40,952 nt of DNA, taken from assembly GCA_964477065.1 (NCBI GenBank), contig CAYZCU010000006.1:1-40952 (forward strand), written 5' to 3'. Under the pieces are notes generated by a model. It did not search any database. It was not told the DNA's origin and saw nothing but the letters and a program-made list of their open reading frames with translations. Positions 15,911 through 22,715 of this stretch are shown one piece after another. The stretch is from 2-02-FULL-43-11-A sp964477065 (GTDB lineage Bacteria; Patescibacteriota; Microgenomatia; UBA1406; HO2-37-13b). Both the position numbers and the translations under genes were made by a program. Every line of letters begins with the position of its first letter. Positions within the stretch are counted from its first letter, which is position 1.

Positions 15911-16470
15911 TATTGTAATGAGTATATAAAATTGTATTGTACATATGATACCTCTTCTAAGTTTTCATATGCAATACGCGCATTTTCAAGATCCACACCT
16001 TCTGCAAATCGGACAATGTATGACGTATCCATGTCACTGCTGTCATCATCAAACATTTGAGACTTCTCCAGAGCCTTAAATTGCGAATCAACCATAGCTA
16101 TATGCGTGGCATATTCTTGCGGGGACGTCTGCGCAGATGTGCCATCTATGAGGGATTCAAAGGTAAGTCGAATCCTTCCCAGAAGCGATTGCCCAAGCTG
16201 ATGATTGCGCTCAATCTGCATATCTAACTCGTGTGGAGCAAACCCCGGAACAAAATGAACGATCAGCTCATTAGGTACATAGGTGCCTTGGGAGGGAACT
16301 GCTATAGGTGTTGTAGATTGAGCATAATATGCAGGCGAAACCTCAACTGCCACTGCCACTTTGGGGCTATCTGGCAGATTATGCCCATGAGCAAGCACAC
16401 AGCCGAGAGAAATAACACACATACTGAGTACAATTTGTAAACGATATGAGAGTGTTGGTTTTTGGGACAT
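15910..16470 (-). CDS. Stand-alone subtilisin-propeptide-like secreted protein
   Basis: 186 residues. A signal sequence or anchor (about 10-30, with L-G-C that might be a lipobox) is followed by about 120 residues matching the propeptide of the next gene. Both have Y-x-x-x-E-x-I-V near the start, Q-x-L-L-G-R-I-R or the like, a long acidic loop and a closing V-x-Y-V-Q-x-N strand. No catalytic domain follows; the gene stops with a TAA that shares its last A with the protease ATG. It could act as an in trans chaperone or inhibitor of the protease, or be a remnant of a duplicated protease. I start it at 16470 because the signal sequence begins there and TATAAC lies 9 nt upstream; the longer frame reads through intergenic repeats. 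Confidence 0.75.
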   Translation of the reverse strand: MSQKPTLSYRLQIVLSMCVISLGCVLAHGHNLPDSPKVAVAVEVSPAYYAQSTTPIAVPSQGTYVPNELIVHFVPGFAPHELDMQIERNHQLGQSLLGRIRLTFESLIDGTSAQTSPQEYATHIAMVDSQFKALEKSQMFDDDSSDMDTSYIVRFAEGVDLENARIAYENLEEVSYVQYNFIYSLQ

Positions 16471-16479
16471 GGTATTAAC

Positions 16480-16485
16480 GTTATA
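16480..16485 (-). promoter_or_regulatory. -10 box of the propeptide/subtilisin genes
   Basis: Minus-strand TATAAC ending 9 nt before the ATG at 16470. A TTGCAA sequence about 15 bp further upstream is a possible -35, lying inside the repeat copy at 16503-16528. Confidence 0.5.
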
Positions 16486-16502
16486 GTATTGCGGAGGCTT
16501 TT

Positions 16503-16621
16503 GCAACTTCGGGTGTTGCACATCGGGACGGGTTTGAGCGTGAGGTAATTTTATAAAAATAGCTGTAAATGAGCGTCGCACATCGGGAGGGCGGGTGAGC
16601 GTGGAGGCAATCATAAAAAAA
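16503..16621. repeat. Diverged repeats related to the 30-bp inverted repeat, with a tandem about 60-bp unit
   Basis: Positions 16503-16528 are an imperfect copy of the 17905-17934 repeat (shared elements caacttcgggtg and catcggga). Position 16575 onward repeats gcacatcggga followed by a similar G-rich and A-rich stretch (gagcgtg..., ...ataaaaa), so two units of about 60 bp lie in tandem. The copies sit just upstream of the propeptide gene. Confidence 0.6.
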
Positions 16622-16771
16622 GGGTACGCATTTTCCACTAGATATTTCGAGATCACTGATGTATACTAACTCTATCTCAAAGATCGCAGGTTGAACGAAT
16701 ATGCCCAACATGTTCGTCATGAAAGTTACACAGCTTACTAAAAACAGCTGGCCGGCGTTAGAGGTTAAAAC
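16622..16771 (+). promoter_or_regulatory. Leader and putative promoter of rplJ-rplL
   Basis: About 150 bp without a gene. TATACT at 16662-16667 is the best -10 candidate, leaving a leader of about 100 nt. The leader contains short complementary segments (gaacgaatatgcccaacatgttcgtc has GAACGA-like and TTCGTC-like arms). Many bacteria have an L10(L12)4-binding autoregulatory leader here. A match to that RNA family cannot be judged by eye. Confidence 0.4.
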
Positions 16772-17329
16772 ATGGCAAATACACAAAAACAGGCTTATGT
16801 TGCTGATTTATTGACTCAGCTTCAGGAAAATCCACATCTCGTGGTCGTTGGTTTTACAACAACTTCTCATAAAAGACTCGAAGAGTTGCGATCGAAGTTA
16901 CGATCAGCAGGTGAGCAAGCCCCAACTGTCATTGTTTTGAAGAATTCTCTCTTCAAAATCGCTTTTGCATATCATAACAATAAAGCACATTTGATCCCTG
17001 ATGATCAAAGCGAATTGTTGCAATCGGGTGTCAAAGGCCAGTCAGTTTTGATGTTGATGAATGATGAATGGCTGACAACATTGAAGACATTGAAAGATTT
17101 TGCGAAAGATGAAGAAGGATTTGAATTCCGAGTTGGATTGATTGATGGCCATGTTTATGAAGATGCTGGACTCACTCAGCTTGCCAACTTGCCAAGCAAG
17201 GAGCAACTTATTGTCAAGCTCATTGGTGCACTTAAGGCTCCACAATCACGTTTTGTGTATGGCTTGAAGTTCAGCAGTTTGCAATTGGTGACAGTGTTAA
17301 AAAATGCATCGGCAAAAATAGGGAATTAA
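16772..17329 (+). CDS. rplJ: Ribosomal protein uL10
   Basis: 185 residues, within the usual range. It forms the base of the ribosomal stalk and carries the bL12 dimers that recruit translational GTPases. The N-terminal 23S-binding domain has the pattern K-Q-A-Y-V-A-D-L-L and V-V-V-G-F-T-T-T, with V-L-K-N-S-L-F-K-I-A matching the family's K-N-x-L-x-x-x-A motif. The C-terminal part, with L-P-S-K-E-Q-L-I-V-K-L-I-G and a helical tail, would hold bL12. A GAGG about 6-9 nt upstream serves as a Shine-Dalgarno site. rplK-rplA is not upstream and rpoB is not downstream, so the pair is separated from the cluster usual in other bacteria. Confidence 0.93.
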   Translation: MANTQKQAYVADLLTQLQENPHLVVVGFTTTSHKRLEELRSKLRSAGEQAPTVIVLKNSLFKIAFAYHNNKAHLIPDDQSELLQSGVKGQSVLMLMNDEWLTTLKTLKDFAKDEEGFEFRVGLIDGHVYEDAGLTQLANLPSKEQLIVKLIGALKAPQSRFVYGLKFSSLQLVTVLKNASAKIGN

Positions 17330-17423
17330 GGCTTAAAAGCGCCGTAAAAATTTTAAAAATAGTGAATTAAAAATTCTAGATAATTGATTCGAATCTAACT
17401 CGATATACTAGATTCCAATTTTG

Positions 17424-17432
17424 AAGGGGGTG
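17424..17432 (+). promoter_or_regulatory. Strong Shine-Dalgarno site of rplL
   Basis: AAGGGGGTG lies 7 nt before the ATG at 17440. The 110-bp AT-rich rplJ-rplL gap also holds TATACT (17404-17409) with TTGATT only 14 bp upstream, too close for a standard promoter. Confidence 0.65.
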
Positions 17433-17439
17433 AAACAGA

Positions 17440-17844
17440 ATGGCAGACGAAACAAAACAACTATCAGCAAAACTCGAAAAGCTTGCAGAAGAGGTGAAGG
17501 GCTTAACGGCACTTGAACTTTCTGAGCTCGCTTCTCACTTGGAAGAAGTCTTCGGCGTCTCAGCTATGCCAGCAATGGGTATGGCAGCCGCTCCTGTTGC
17601 AGGAGGTGCAGTTGAAGAAGTAGAAGAGAAAACTTCGTTCAATGTTATGCTTACAGATGCTGGAGCTAACAAGCTCGCAGTCATTAAGGCAGTTCGCGAA
17701 CTTCAACCAGAACTTGGTTTGATGGACGCTAAGAAGCTCGTTGAAGCAGCTCCAGCTGAGGTCCTCAAGGACGCTAAGAAGGAAGATGCTGAGGCAGCAA
17801 AGAAGAAGATCGAAGATGCAGGCGGTAAAGCTGAGCTCAAGTAA
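17440..17844 (+). CDS. rplL: Ribosomal protein bL12 (L7/L12)
   Basis: 134 residues, slightly above the usual 120-130. The helical N-terminal dimerisation domain (L-T-A-L-E-L-S-E-L) binds uL10. The Ala/Gly/Met-rich hinge (about 45-62) is followed by the globular C-terminal domain with F-N-V-M-L, K-L-A-V-I-K-A-V-R-E and the L-G-L-M-D-A-K-K-L-V-E family signature, which contacts elongation factors. It is co-oriented with rplJ and followed directly by a strong terminator. Codons are GC-rich with a strong preference, as expected for a highly expressed gene. Confidence 0.97.
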   Translation: MADETKQLSAKLEKLAEEVKGLTALELSELASHLEEVFGVSAMPAMGMAAAPVAGGAVEEVEEKTSFNVMLTDAGANKLAVIKAVRELQPELGLMDAKKLVEAAPAEVLKDAKKEDAEAAKKKIEDAGGKAELK

Positions 17845-17867
17845 ATCTTTTTTGTTTGGTAAAGAAG

Positions 17868-17895
17868 GCCCTCCGGTTCCGGGGGGCTTTTTTTT
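17868..17895 (+). terminator. Rho-independent terminator after rplL
   Basis: GCCCTCCGG (17868-17876) pairs with CCGGGGGGC (17879-17887) with one G-T pair and a very tight loop, so the top pair or two will be open. It is followed directly by eight T. It starts 24 nt after the rplL stop. Confidence 0.92.
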
Positions 17896-17904
17896 GTCCC
17901 ACCA

Positions 17905-17934
17905 ACACCAACTTCGGGTGTGCAACATCGGGAG
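17905..17934 (+). repeat. 30-bp inverted repeat, left copy
   Basis: The sequence is an exact reverse complement of 18145-18174. The core is acttcgggtgtgcaacatcg. It lies 10 bp behind the rplL terminator. About 210 bp separate the two arms; that stretch holds no gene that I can support. Confidence 0.9.
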
Positions 17935-18144
17935 GAATTTCGAGCCTGGCTGGCCACCTTCCAAAAAAAACACCCTGCCCCAACAAGCCAAAATTTATGA
18001 AAAATCTCTGCATCCCTCAAGCTCAGCATCACAGCTCATAGTCTTTTTTCAGGCTAAATAAAAATTTCGAAGTCACGCCAGCAGATCCCATCAACTGCCA
18101 GCCTCATTAAACTGCCCAATAGCATACTATTTACCTCGAAAACT

Positions 18145-18174
18145 CTCCCGATGTTGCACACCCGAAGTTGGTGT
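18145..18174 (-). repeat. 30-bp inverted repeat, right copy overlapping a promoter
   Basis: Exact reverse complement of 17905-17934. The TTGCAC used as -35 for the 18199 gene lies inside this copy, so the repeat doubles as a promoter element or operator. A related diverged copy lies upstream of the propeptide gene in the same orientation relative to that gene. Confidence 0.9.
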
Positions 18175-18182
18175 GCTATTCT
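18154..18182 (+). promoter_or_regulatory. Promoter of the first dockerin gene of the long plus-strand run
   Basis: TTGCAC (18154-18159), 17-bp spacer, TATTCT (18177-18182); the ATG is at 18199, 16 nt after the -10 box. No Shine-Dalgarno site is visible. Confidence 0.6.
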
Positions 18183-18198
18183 GAAATCACAACAGACT

Positions 18199-19251
18199 AT
18201 GAAAACCTCACCCTCCACTACAAAGAATCTCATCTCTGCAATCCTCTTTGTCACACTTGCCCTGCTGTCTACCTTGTTCTCATCTCAGACAGCAACAACA
18301 GCCCAAGCGCAGACTTCCTGCCCGACCGCTTGTGAGGCGACAAGCCTTCAGTGTCGTCGAGTAGGCTCGACAACAGCTCCGGCCTGTCCGAAGGCCTGGC
18401 AAAACGTTTCGTGTGGCAAGATGCCTTGCGCATATCGGCAGGCGTGTGGGTGCGGAGGATGCTTATTGGGATGCAATCAAACGTGTTCGACATGCAAAGG
18501 CACGGGCTCAACGGGCGGATCCCAGCCAGGTGGACAACCAGGCGGAACACAACCAGCACCGGGCAATCCGAGCACACCTTCAGGCACGAGTCCAGATAGC
18601 GCTGGTGGCTCAGGGACAAACGCAACGCCTGCTCCCTTGACTCCAGAATGCAAGACGAGATGTGATCGAGATGGGGACGGTATTATTACAAAAGACGACT
18701 TCAAAGATCTCATCGGCCAAGCCTCAGATCCAGCCGTGAAAGAGCTTTTGACATTTTGTTCGCAGAGCTGTCCGTTGCGCGAGGGGAATGGCACAGGGAC
18801 GCTTCCAACGGGGGGCTTTCCAACGGGCACTCCTGATCCTCGAAAACCGTCGGACGTTCCGACAGGAACACCAAACAGACTGGGTGACTGCTCAGGGCCA
18901 ACCCCTGGCAAGCCGGATGGCGTGACGAACATCATTGACATTGAATATTTCCGACAAGAGCTGAACAAAGAAGTGACGACACTCAGCTGTGATCTGGATC
19001 ATAGTGGGGAAGTTGATATTATTGATTTTACGAATTTCATCCGCCCTGCATTCTCATCAAGCTCAGATACAGGCACACCTGGGCCACTCCAGCCATCAGG
19101 CACACCTGGGCCACTCCAGCCATCAGACACACCATCACCAACGACATCAATTACCCCAGCACCAACTCAAGCGCCAACTGCCATGCCTACAAGCGCACAG
19201 ACTACACCACCGCCATCATCAACCGTTCCAAGTTCATCGGCCCATCCATAG
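18199..19251 (+). CDS. Secreted Cys-rich protein with EF-hand-like loop and dockerin
   Basis: 350 residues. The signal peptide (about 1-35, ending A-Q-A-Q) is followed by a Cys-rich domain with about 14 cysteines within about 37-100 (C-G-C-G-G-C-L-L-G-C and more) and a Gly/Pro/Ser linker. An isolated calcium-loop motif, D-R-D-G-D-G-I-I-T-K-D-D, lies near 158-169. A dockerin-like pair follows at about 232-290: the first half begins L-G-D-C-S-G and is loosely spaced, the second has D-L-D-H-S-G-E-V-D-I-I-D. The C-terminus is a Pro/Thr/Ser tail with an exact tandem 9-residue repeat. The start at 18199 fits the signal peptide; the longer frame runs into the inverted repeat. It is presumably a non-catalytic docked component; function unknown. 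Confidence 0.8.
   Translation: MKTSPSTTKNLISAILFVTLALLSTLFSSQTATTAQAQTSCPTACEATSLQCRRVGSTTAPACPKAWQNVSCGKMPCAYRQACGCGGCLLGCNQTCSTCKGTGSTGGSQPGGQPGGTQPAPGNPSTPSGTSPDSAGGSGTNATPAPLTPECKTRCDRDGDGIITKDDFKDLIGQASDPAVKELLTFCSQSCPLREGNGTGTLPTGGFPTGTPDPRKPSDVPTGTPNRLGDCSGPTPGKPDGVTNIIDIEYFRQELNKEVTTLSCDLDHSGEVDIIDFTNFIRPAFSSSSDTGTPGPLQPSGTPGPLQPSDTPSPTTSITPAPTQAPTAMPTSAQTTPPPSSTVPSSSAHP
19072..19125 (+). repeat. Perfect 27-bp tandem duplication in CDS
   Basis: 19072-19098 and 19099-19125 are identical and encode GTPGPLQPS twice. Identity at third codon positions indicates a recent event or ongoing slippage. Confidence 0.9.
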
Positions 19252-19287
19252 TCGCGCCACCAATACATTAACACCAACAACATATTT

Positions 19288-20103
19288 ATGAACAAATCAC
19301 TACGCATAACCATTTTCCTCCTCGTCTTCATCCTCTCAACTGTCTTTTTTTGGAATGCGATCAATGGCTACTTGCTCAAATCACGCGCGCAATTGGCAAG
19401 TGATCTGCAGATCATTCCACATGCAAAAGAAATCTCATGTAATCCGAAAGGAGAATGCTACCTTCATATCATTGGCTCAATGGACGAAAAAAATGGCCTC
19501 GCAGGCGTATCTGGTGCTGTTCGCTATGGTGACCATCTGAAACCACTGAGATCTATGCAACGAGGTTTTTGTTATGCAAACACATTTGGCCTCGACATGC
19601 AGTTACAATTCAAAGATGATAGTGCAAATCACGTACTGACCTTTGCGATTGGGACGACAAAAAAAGATTCACTGCTCAAGGGGGGCAATGGATGTATCAC
19701 GACGCTTGTCTTCAAACCGATGGATGTGCAGGAAGATCCAACAAAGACAACCTTGCAACTCCTAGCTGATAAACCATGGAAGGCTGGCGGTATGCTCGCT
19801 GGACAGCGAGGTGCATTTAACCCGCAAGTGGATGGAGGCGAAATCACCGTCACGATAGATTCATCAGCTCCTCTTCCTACTCCTGAGCCATCTCCGACAC
19901 CAACGGGTGAGCCGGGGGAGTGTTCGCTTGAAAATGCTGACTGCAATTGTGATGACACGGTGGATCTTGTAGACTATGAAATCATCCGATCAGGCATTGC
20001 CAAAGAGGGTGGATCATGCGATGTCAATACTGACGGCAAAACAGACGCATCTGACTTAAGGATTTGGACGCGTAAGACTGATTTATTGCATAAAACGAAC
20101 TAA
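19288..20103 (+). CDS. Membrane-anchored protein with C-terminal dockerin
   Basis: 271 residues. One N-terminal helix (about 7-25) is followed by K-S-R-A-Q, the anchor-type N-terminus common in this cluster. The extracellular domain (about 40-195) is beta-rich with four cysteines. Strand order and the G-G-E-I-T-V-T-I-D end are reminiscent of cohesin, but I would not call it one with confidence. A Pro-rich linker (P-T-P-E-P-S-P-T-P-T) precedes a dockerin with two Cys-containing halves, N-C-D-D-T-V-D-L-V-D-Y and D-V-N-T-D-G-K-T-D-A-S-D. It is 36 nt behind the previous gene and 3 nt before the next, so probably one transcript. Confidence 0.75.
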   Translation: MNKSLRITIFLLVFILSTVFFWNAINGYLLKSRAQLASDLQIIPHAKEISCNPKGECYLHIIGSMDEKNGLAGVSGAVRYGDHLKPLRSMQRGFCYANTFGLDMQLQFKDDSANHVLTFAIGTTKKDSLLKGGNGCITTLVFKPMDVQEDPTKTTLQLLADKPWKAGGMLAGQRGAFNPQVDGGEITVTIDSSAPLPTPEPSPTPTGEPGECSLENADCNCDDTVDLVDYEIIRSGIAKEGGSCDVNTDGKTDASDLRIWTRKTDLLHKTN

Positions 20104-20106
20104 CAT

Positions 20107-21831
20107 ATGAAATCATCACGTATTTTTCTTATCGGCACACTTGCATTCACAGCACTCATCATCTTTTCTGTGGCTCTGCAACAATACGCCCAAAGATCTC
20201 GGGCGGCATCATCTGAGGCAGATATTTTGTTTACGCCACTTGATGGTGGCGCATTTGCGATTGATGTTGAAGCAAAAAAGGATGACAAAATTTCAGCCAT
20301 CGATCTACACGTTACAGCTGAAAATGGCACTGTTTCCTCATGGGATGAGTGTATATCTGCTGAAAATGAAGAACTGCCTTTTACCGAGCTGATCAACACT
20401 CCAGGCGCTACTGCTCGATATAGCTGTGCAGTCATCAAAGACAAAGATCAACTTCCTCGTCAGATAGTCTTGTCTGGAAAGGTGGCATGCAAGGACCCAA
20501 ACAAGCCAGTCCGCCTCACTATCAGCACAAAATCAAGCGTGGCAGGTCCTGTTGAAGGCGCTGTATTTACGAACAAAATTGGCCCATTTATAGATGTGAA
20601 GTGTGATGGAAGCGAGCCTGAACCAGACGAAGATGTCATCACGACGATGGATCCAAACACGTGTGATAAGGAAATCGGCGGATTCTGTCCGTTTGGCATT
20701 ATTGAAACAGCTCAGAAAGGCAAAAAATTATCAGCTGTCTATATGAAGCTTTCGTATGATGCTGATATCTTGAAGTTTAACTCCATCGCAGGAGGAGATG
20801 GGCTTACTCCAGAGCCTCTGACTGCTGATGTTCGCGGACTTTTCACAGGCAAAATCCTCGCACAAGCGGGAGGGACACCACCTCCAAGTGCCCTGACTGC
20901 CACCCCAGCGCCGACCTCCGTCTTGACAACGACACCCATGACGACCCCCACGACGACCCCGACCGCCTCGCCATCCCCGACACTCAGTCCAACGACCATG
21001 CCAACCCTTTCACCAATGCCACCTAAGTCAGCATGCCGTTTCTATGTCGCTCGGGATGATGACGCTGGCATCATTGAGCTTGTCTACATGTGCCCAGTTC
21101 CGACCGCCGATTTGCTCTCCAAGATGCATCAGGCAGTCGATTTCAAAGCTATCGCTGAGGGGAAGGGTGAGCTCAAAATGGAGAGTGTCCAAGCAATCGG
21201 ACCTGCCTCTGCAGGCAACCAACCTGTCCCATACACGGTCAAAAAATCATCTGCGACATATACAATTGGAAAGGCAAACACGCAAGGTAACCTCAAAGTC
21301 GATCTGAAGGTGCGTCTCCAGTGCGTCGTCAAAAAGCCCAAAGGTGCTCAAAAGCTCAATATTCGCGTCGGACTTGGAGACGGTAAGCTGAAGAAACCAA
21401 TCTTTGAAACTGGTGAATTCACTGTTGATGAGAAGGGTTTTTGGAATGGATCTGTCGCATTTAAAGCGCCAGCAGGCTCTCAATACAAGCTCTTGGTCAA
21501 GGGTGATAAGCATATGCAAAAGAAAATCTGCGAAGCCACACCACACGAAGATTTCCCAGGTGCATACAGCTGTGATAAAGGAAAAATCACCCTCAAGGAT
21601 GGCTCAAATGCTATCGATCTCTCGAATGTTATCATGCTCACAGGTGACTTGCCACCGGGAGAGCAAGATGGTATTAGCAATGCAAAGGATCAATCTCTCG
21701 TCCGTAATCTGATCGGCAAGAGTGATGAAGGTTCAGCCAAGCTCGCTGATATCAACTATGATGGTGTCGTCAATGCGGTTGATCATTCGTGCATGATCGC
21801 AGCACTTTCTGTTCGATGGGATGAAGAATAA
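20107..21831 (+). CDS. Membrane-anchored protein with cohesin-like region, KLLVKG module and dockerin
   Basis: 574 residues. The N-terminal helix (about 5-25) is followed by Q-R-S-R-A. One or two beta-sandwich regions occupy about 30-240; the second, with a Y-M-K-L-S-Y-D-A-D-I-L-K-F-N strand pattern, is cohesin-like. A long Thr/Pro linker (about 258-305) lies in the middle and interrupts what looks like the cohesin sheet. Residues about 393-511 form a module also found in the M4 protease here, with Y-K-L-L-V-K-G-D-K-H and two nearby Cys, followed directly by a dockerin (N-Y-D-G-V-V-N-A-V-D in its second half). A protein with both cohesin and dockerin could bridge others in a chain. It starts 3 nt after the previous stop. 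Confidence 0.78.
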   Translation: MKSSRIFLIGTLAFTALIIFSVALQQYAQRSRAASSEADILFTPLDGGAFAIDVEAKKDDKISAIDLHVTAENGTVSSWDECISAENEELPFTELINTPGATARYSCAVIKDKDQLPRQIVLSGKVACKDPNKPVRLTISTKSSVAGPVEGAVFTNKIGPFIDVKCDGSEPEPDEDVITTMDPNTCDKEIGGFCPFGIIETAQKGKKLSAVYMKLSYDADILKFNSIAGGDGLTPEPLTADVRGLFTGKILAQAGGTPPPSALTATPAPTSVLTTTPMTTPTTTPTASPSPTLSPTTMPTLSPMPPKSACRFYVARDDDAGIIELVYMCPVPTADLLSKMHQAVDFKAIAEGKGELKMESVQAIGPASAGNQPVPYTVKKSSATYTIGKANTQGNLKVDLKVRLQCVVKKPKGAQKLNIRVGLGDGKLKKPIFETGEFTVDEKGFWNGSVAFKAPAGSQYKLLVKGDKHMQKKICEATPHEDFPGAYSCDKGKITLKDGSNAIDLSNVIMLTGDLPPGEQDGISNAKDQSLVRNLIGKSDEGSAKLADINYDGVVNAVDHSCMIAALSVRWDEE

Positions 21832-21832
21832 T

Positions 21833-22711
21833 ATGTCCGACACACCGCGGGTTGATAATCAACCTCATCCGAGAGTACAAAAAGCAGTACTTGTGCTCTT
21901 GATAGCCATTATGTGTGGCTTGTTCTTTCTGTATTATCGACAGCGAACGTCTGTTCCAAAGTCAGATCCAACAACAGTCCCGTACAATCAAAACATGTCC
22001 AAAGCAAATGGTCGCATGAGAATTGTTTTTGATAATAATCAATCCGTTTTTACCGTCGGTGAGCCGATTGCCTTCACGATCTATGCTGATACACATGGAC
22101 AAAAGGTTGTGGGGTTTGATATTGTGATGCCACTTTCTGCACAACAGGTGAAAATGCTCTCTGTTGAAAGCTTGCAGACGGGGATGACTGTCCATAGCGA
22201 TCAGACCGCGGATAAACTTTCTCTATCAGGGGTTATGTCTTTGGAAGATGCGACGCAAACCTCCCGCGCTTTTGCCAATGAGCCGATCGTCCGCGTTGTC
22301 TTGAAGCCCTTTGTGACAACCTCCGTGCCTCTTGCGATCAGCTACACACCCGATGAAACATCAGATTCTAATCTCGTTCTGGAGGATGCGCGAGATATTC
22401 TCGGTGGGGTTGATGGAGCAGTGGCGTACATCGGGACAGAGCATGTGCTCAACCTCAATCAAACGAAGAAAATAACAGATACGGTTTCTATGACGCTTCA
22501 GCCTGCAGTGACACCTGGGCCAAACTGTGCGGATTGTATGACGACAATTCCAGTCCTTGTCAGTTCAGGTGGAGTGAGCACGGTACAGTCATTTGCCTTT
22601 GGAGGCATAGCAGGGGTTGCTCACGTGTCCCACGAAATTGAGGGTGGTATCGTTGAAGCGACGCTTGAATCATCCCCAACAACATTACGAATTCGCTTTG
22701 CCAAGCTCTAA
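21833..22711 (+). CDS. Membrane-anchored cohesin-like protein
   Basis: 292 residues. One transmembrane helix near 18-35 is followed by a spacer and a cohesin-like domain at about 60-200: F-T-V-G-E-P-I-A-F-T-I-Y-A-D at the start, G-F-D-I-V-M-P-L in the second strand, and an A-N-E-P-I-V-R-V-V-L-K strand. The arrangement matches the 25542 gene closely. The last about 75 residues are beta-rich with C-A-D-C and no anchor. I chose the ATG at 21833, just after the upstream stop; an in-frame ATG at 21821 would overlap that gene by 11 bp. It is followed 4 nt later by the M4 protease, a candidate dockerin partner made from the same transcript. Confidence 0.75.
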   Translation: MSDTPRVDNQPHPRVQKAVLVLLIAIMCGLFFLYYRQRTSVPKSDPTTVPYNQNMSKANGRMRIVFDNNQSVFTVGEPIAFTIYADTHGQKVVGFDIVMPLSAQQVKMLSVESLQTGMTVHSDQTADKLSLSGVMSLEDATQTSRAFANEPIVRVVLKPFVTTSVPLAISYTPDETSDSNLVLEDARDILGGVDGAVAYIGTEHVLNLNQTKKITDTVSMTLQPAVTPGPNCADCMTTIPVLVSSGGVSTVQSFAFGGIAGVAHVSHEIEGGIVEATLESSPTTLRIRFAKL

Positions 22712-22715
22712 CGAC

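Noticed and set aside
16482..16656. Longer reading frame upstream of the propeptide gene
   Set aside because: It runs through the repeats and has no signal sequence at its start; the ATG at 16470 begins a proper signal sequence.
17935..18144. Open frames on both strands inside the inverted repeat as small genes
   Set aside because: They are mutually overlapping translations of repeat and intergenic sequence, with no start signals or domain features; the region reads better as a repeat-flanked spacer.
17868..18174. Insertion sequence bounded by the 30-bp inverted repeats
   Set aside because: Only about 210 bp lie between the arms, without a transposase; no target duplication is evident. A non-autonomous element cannot be fully excluded.
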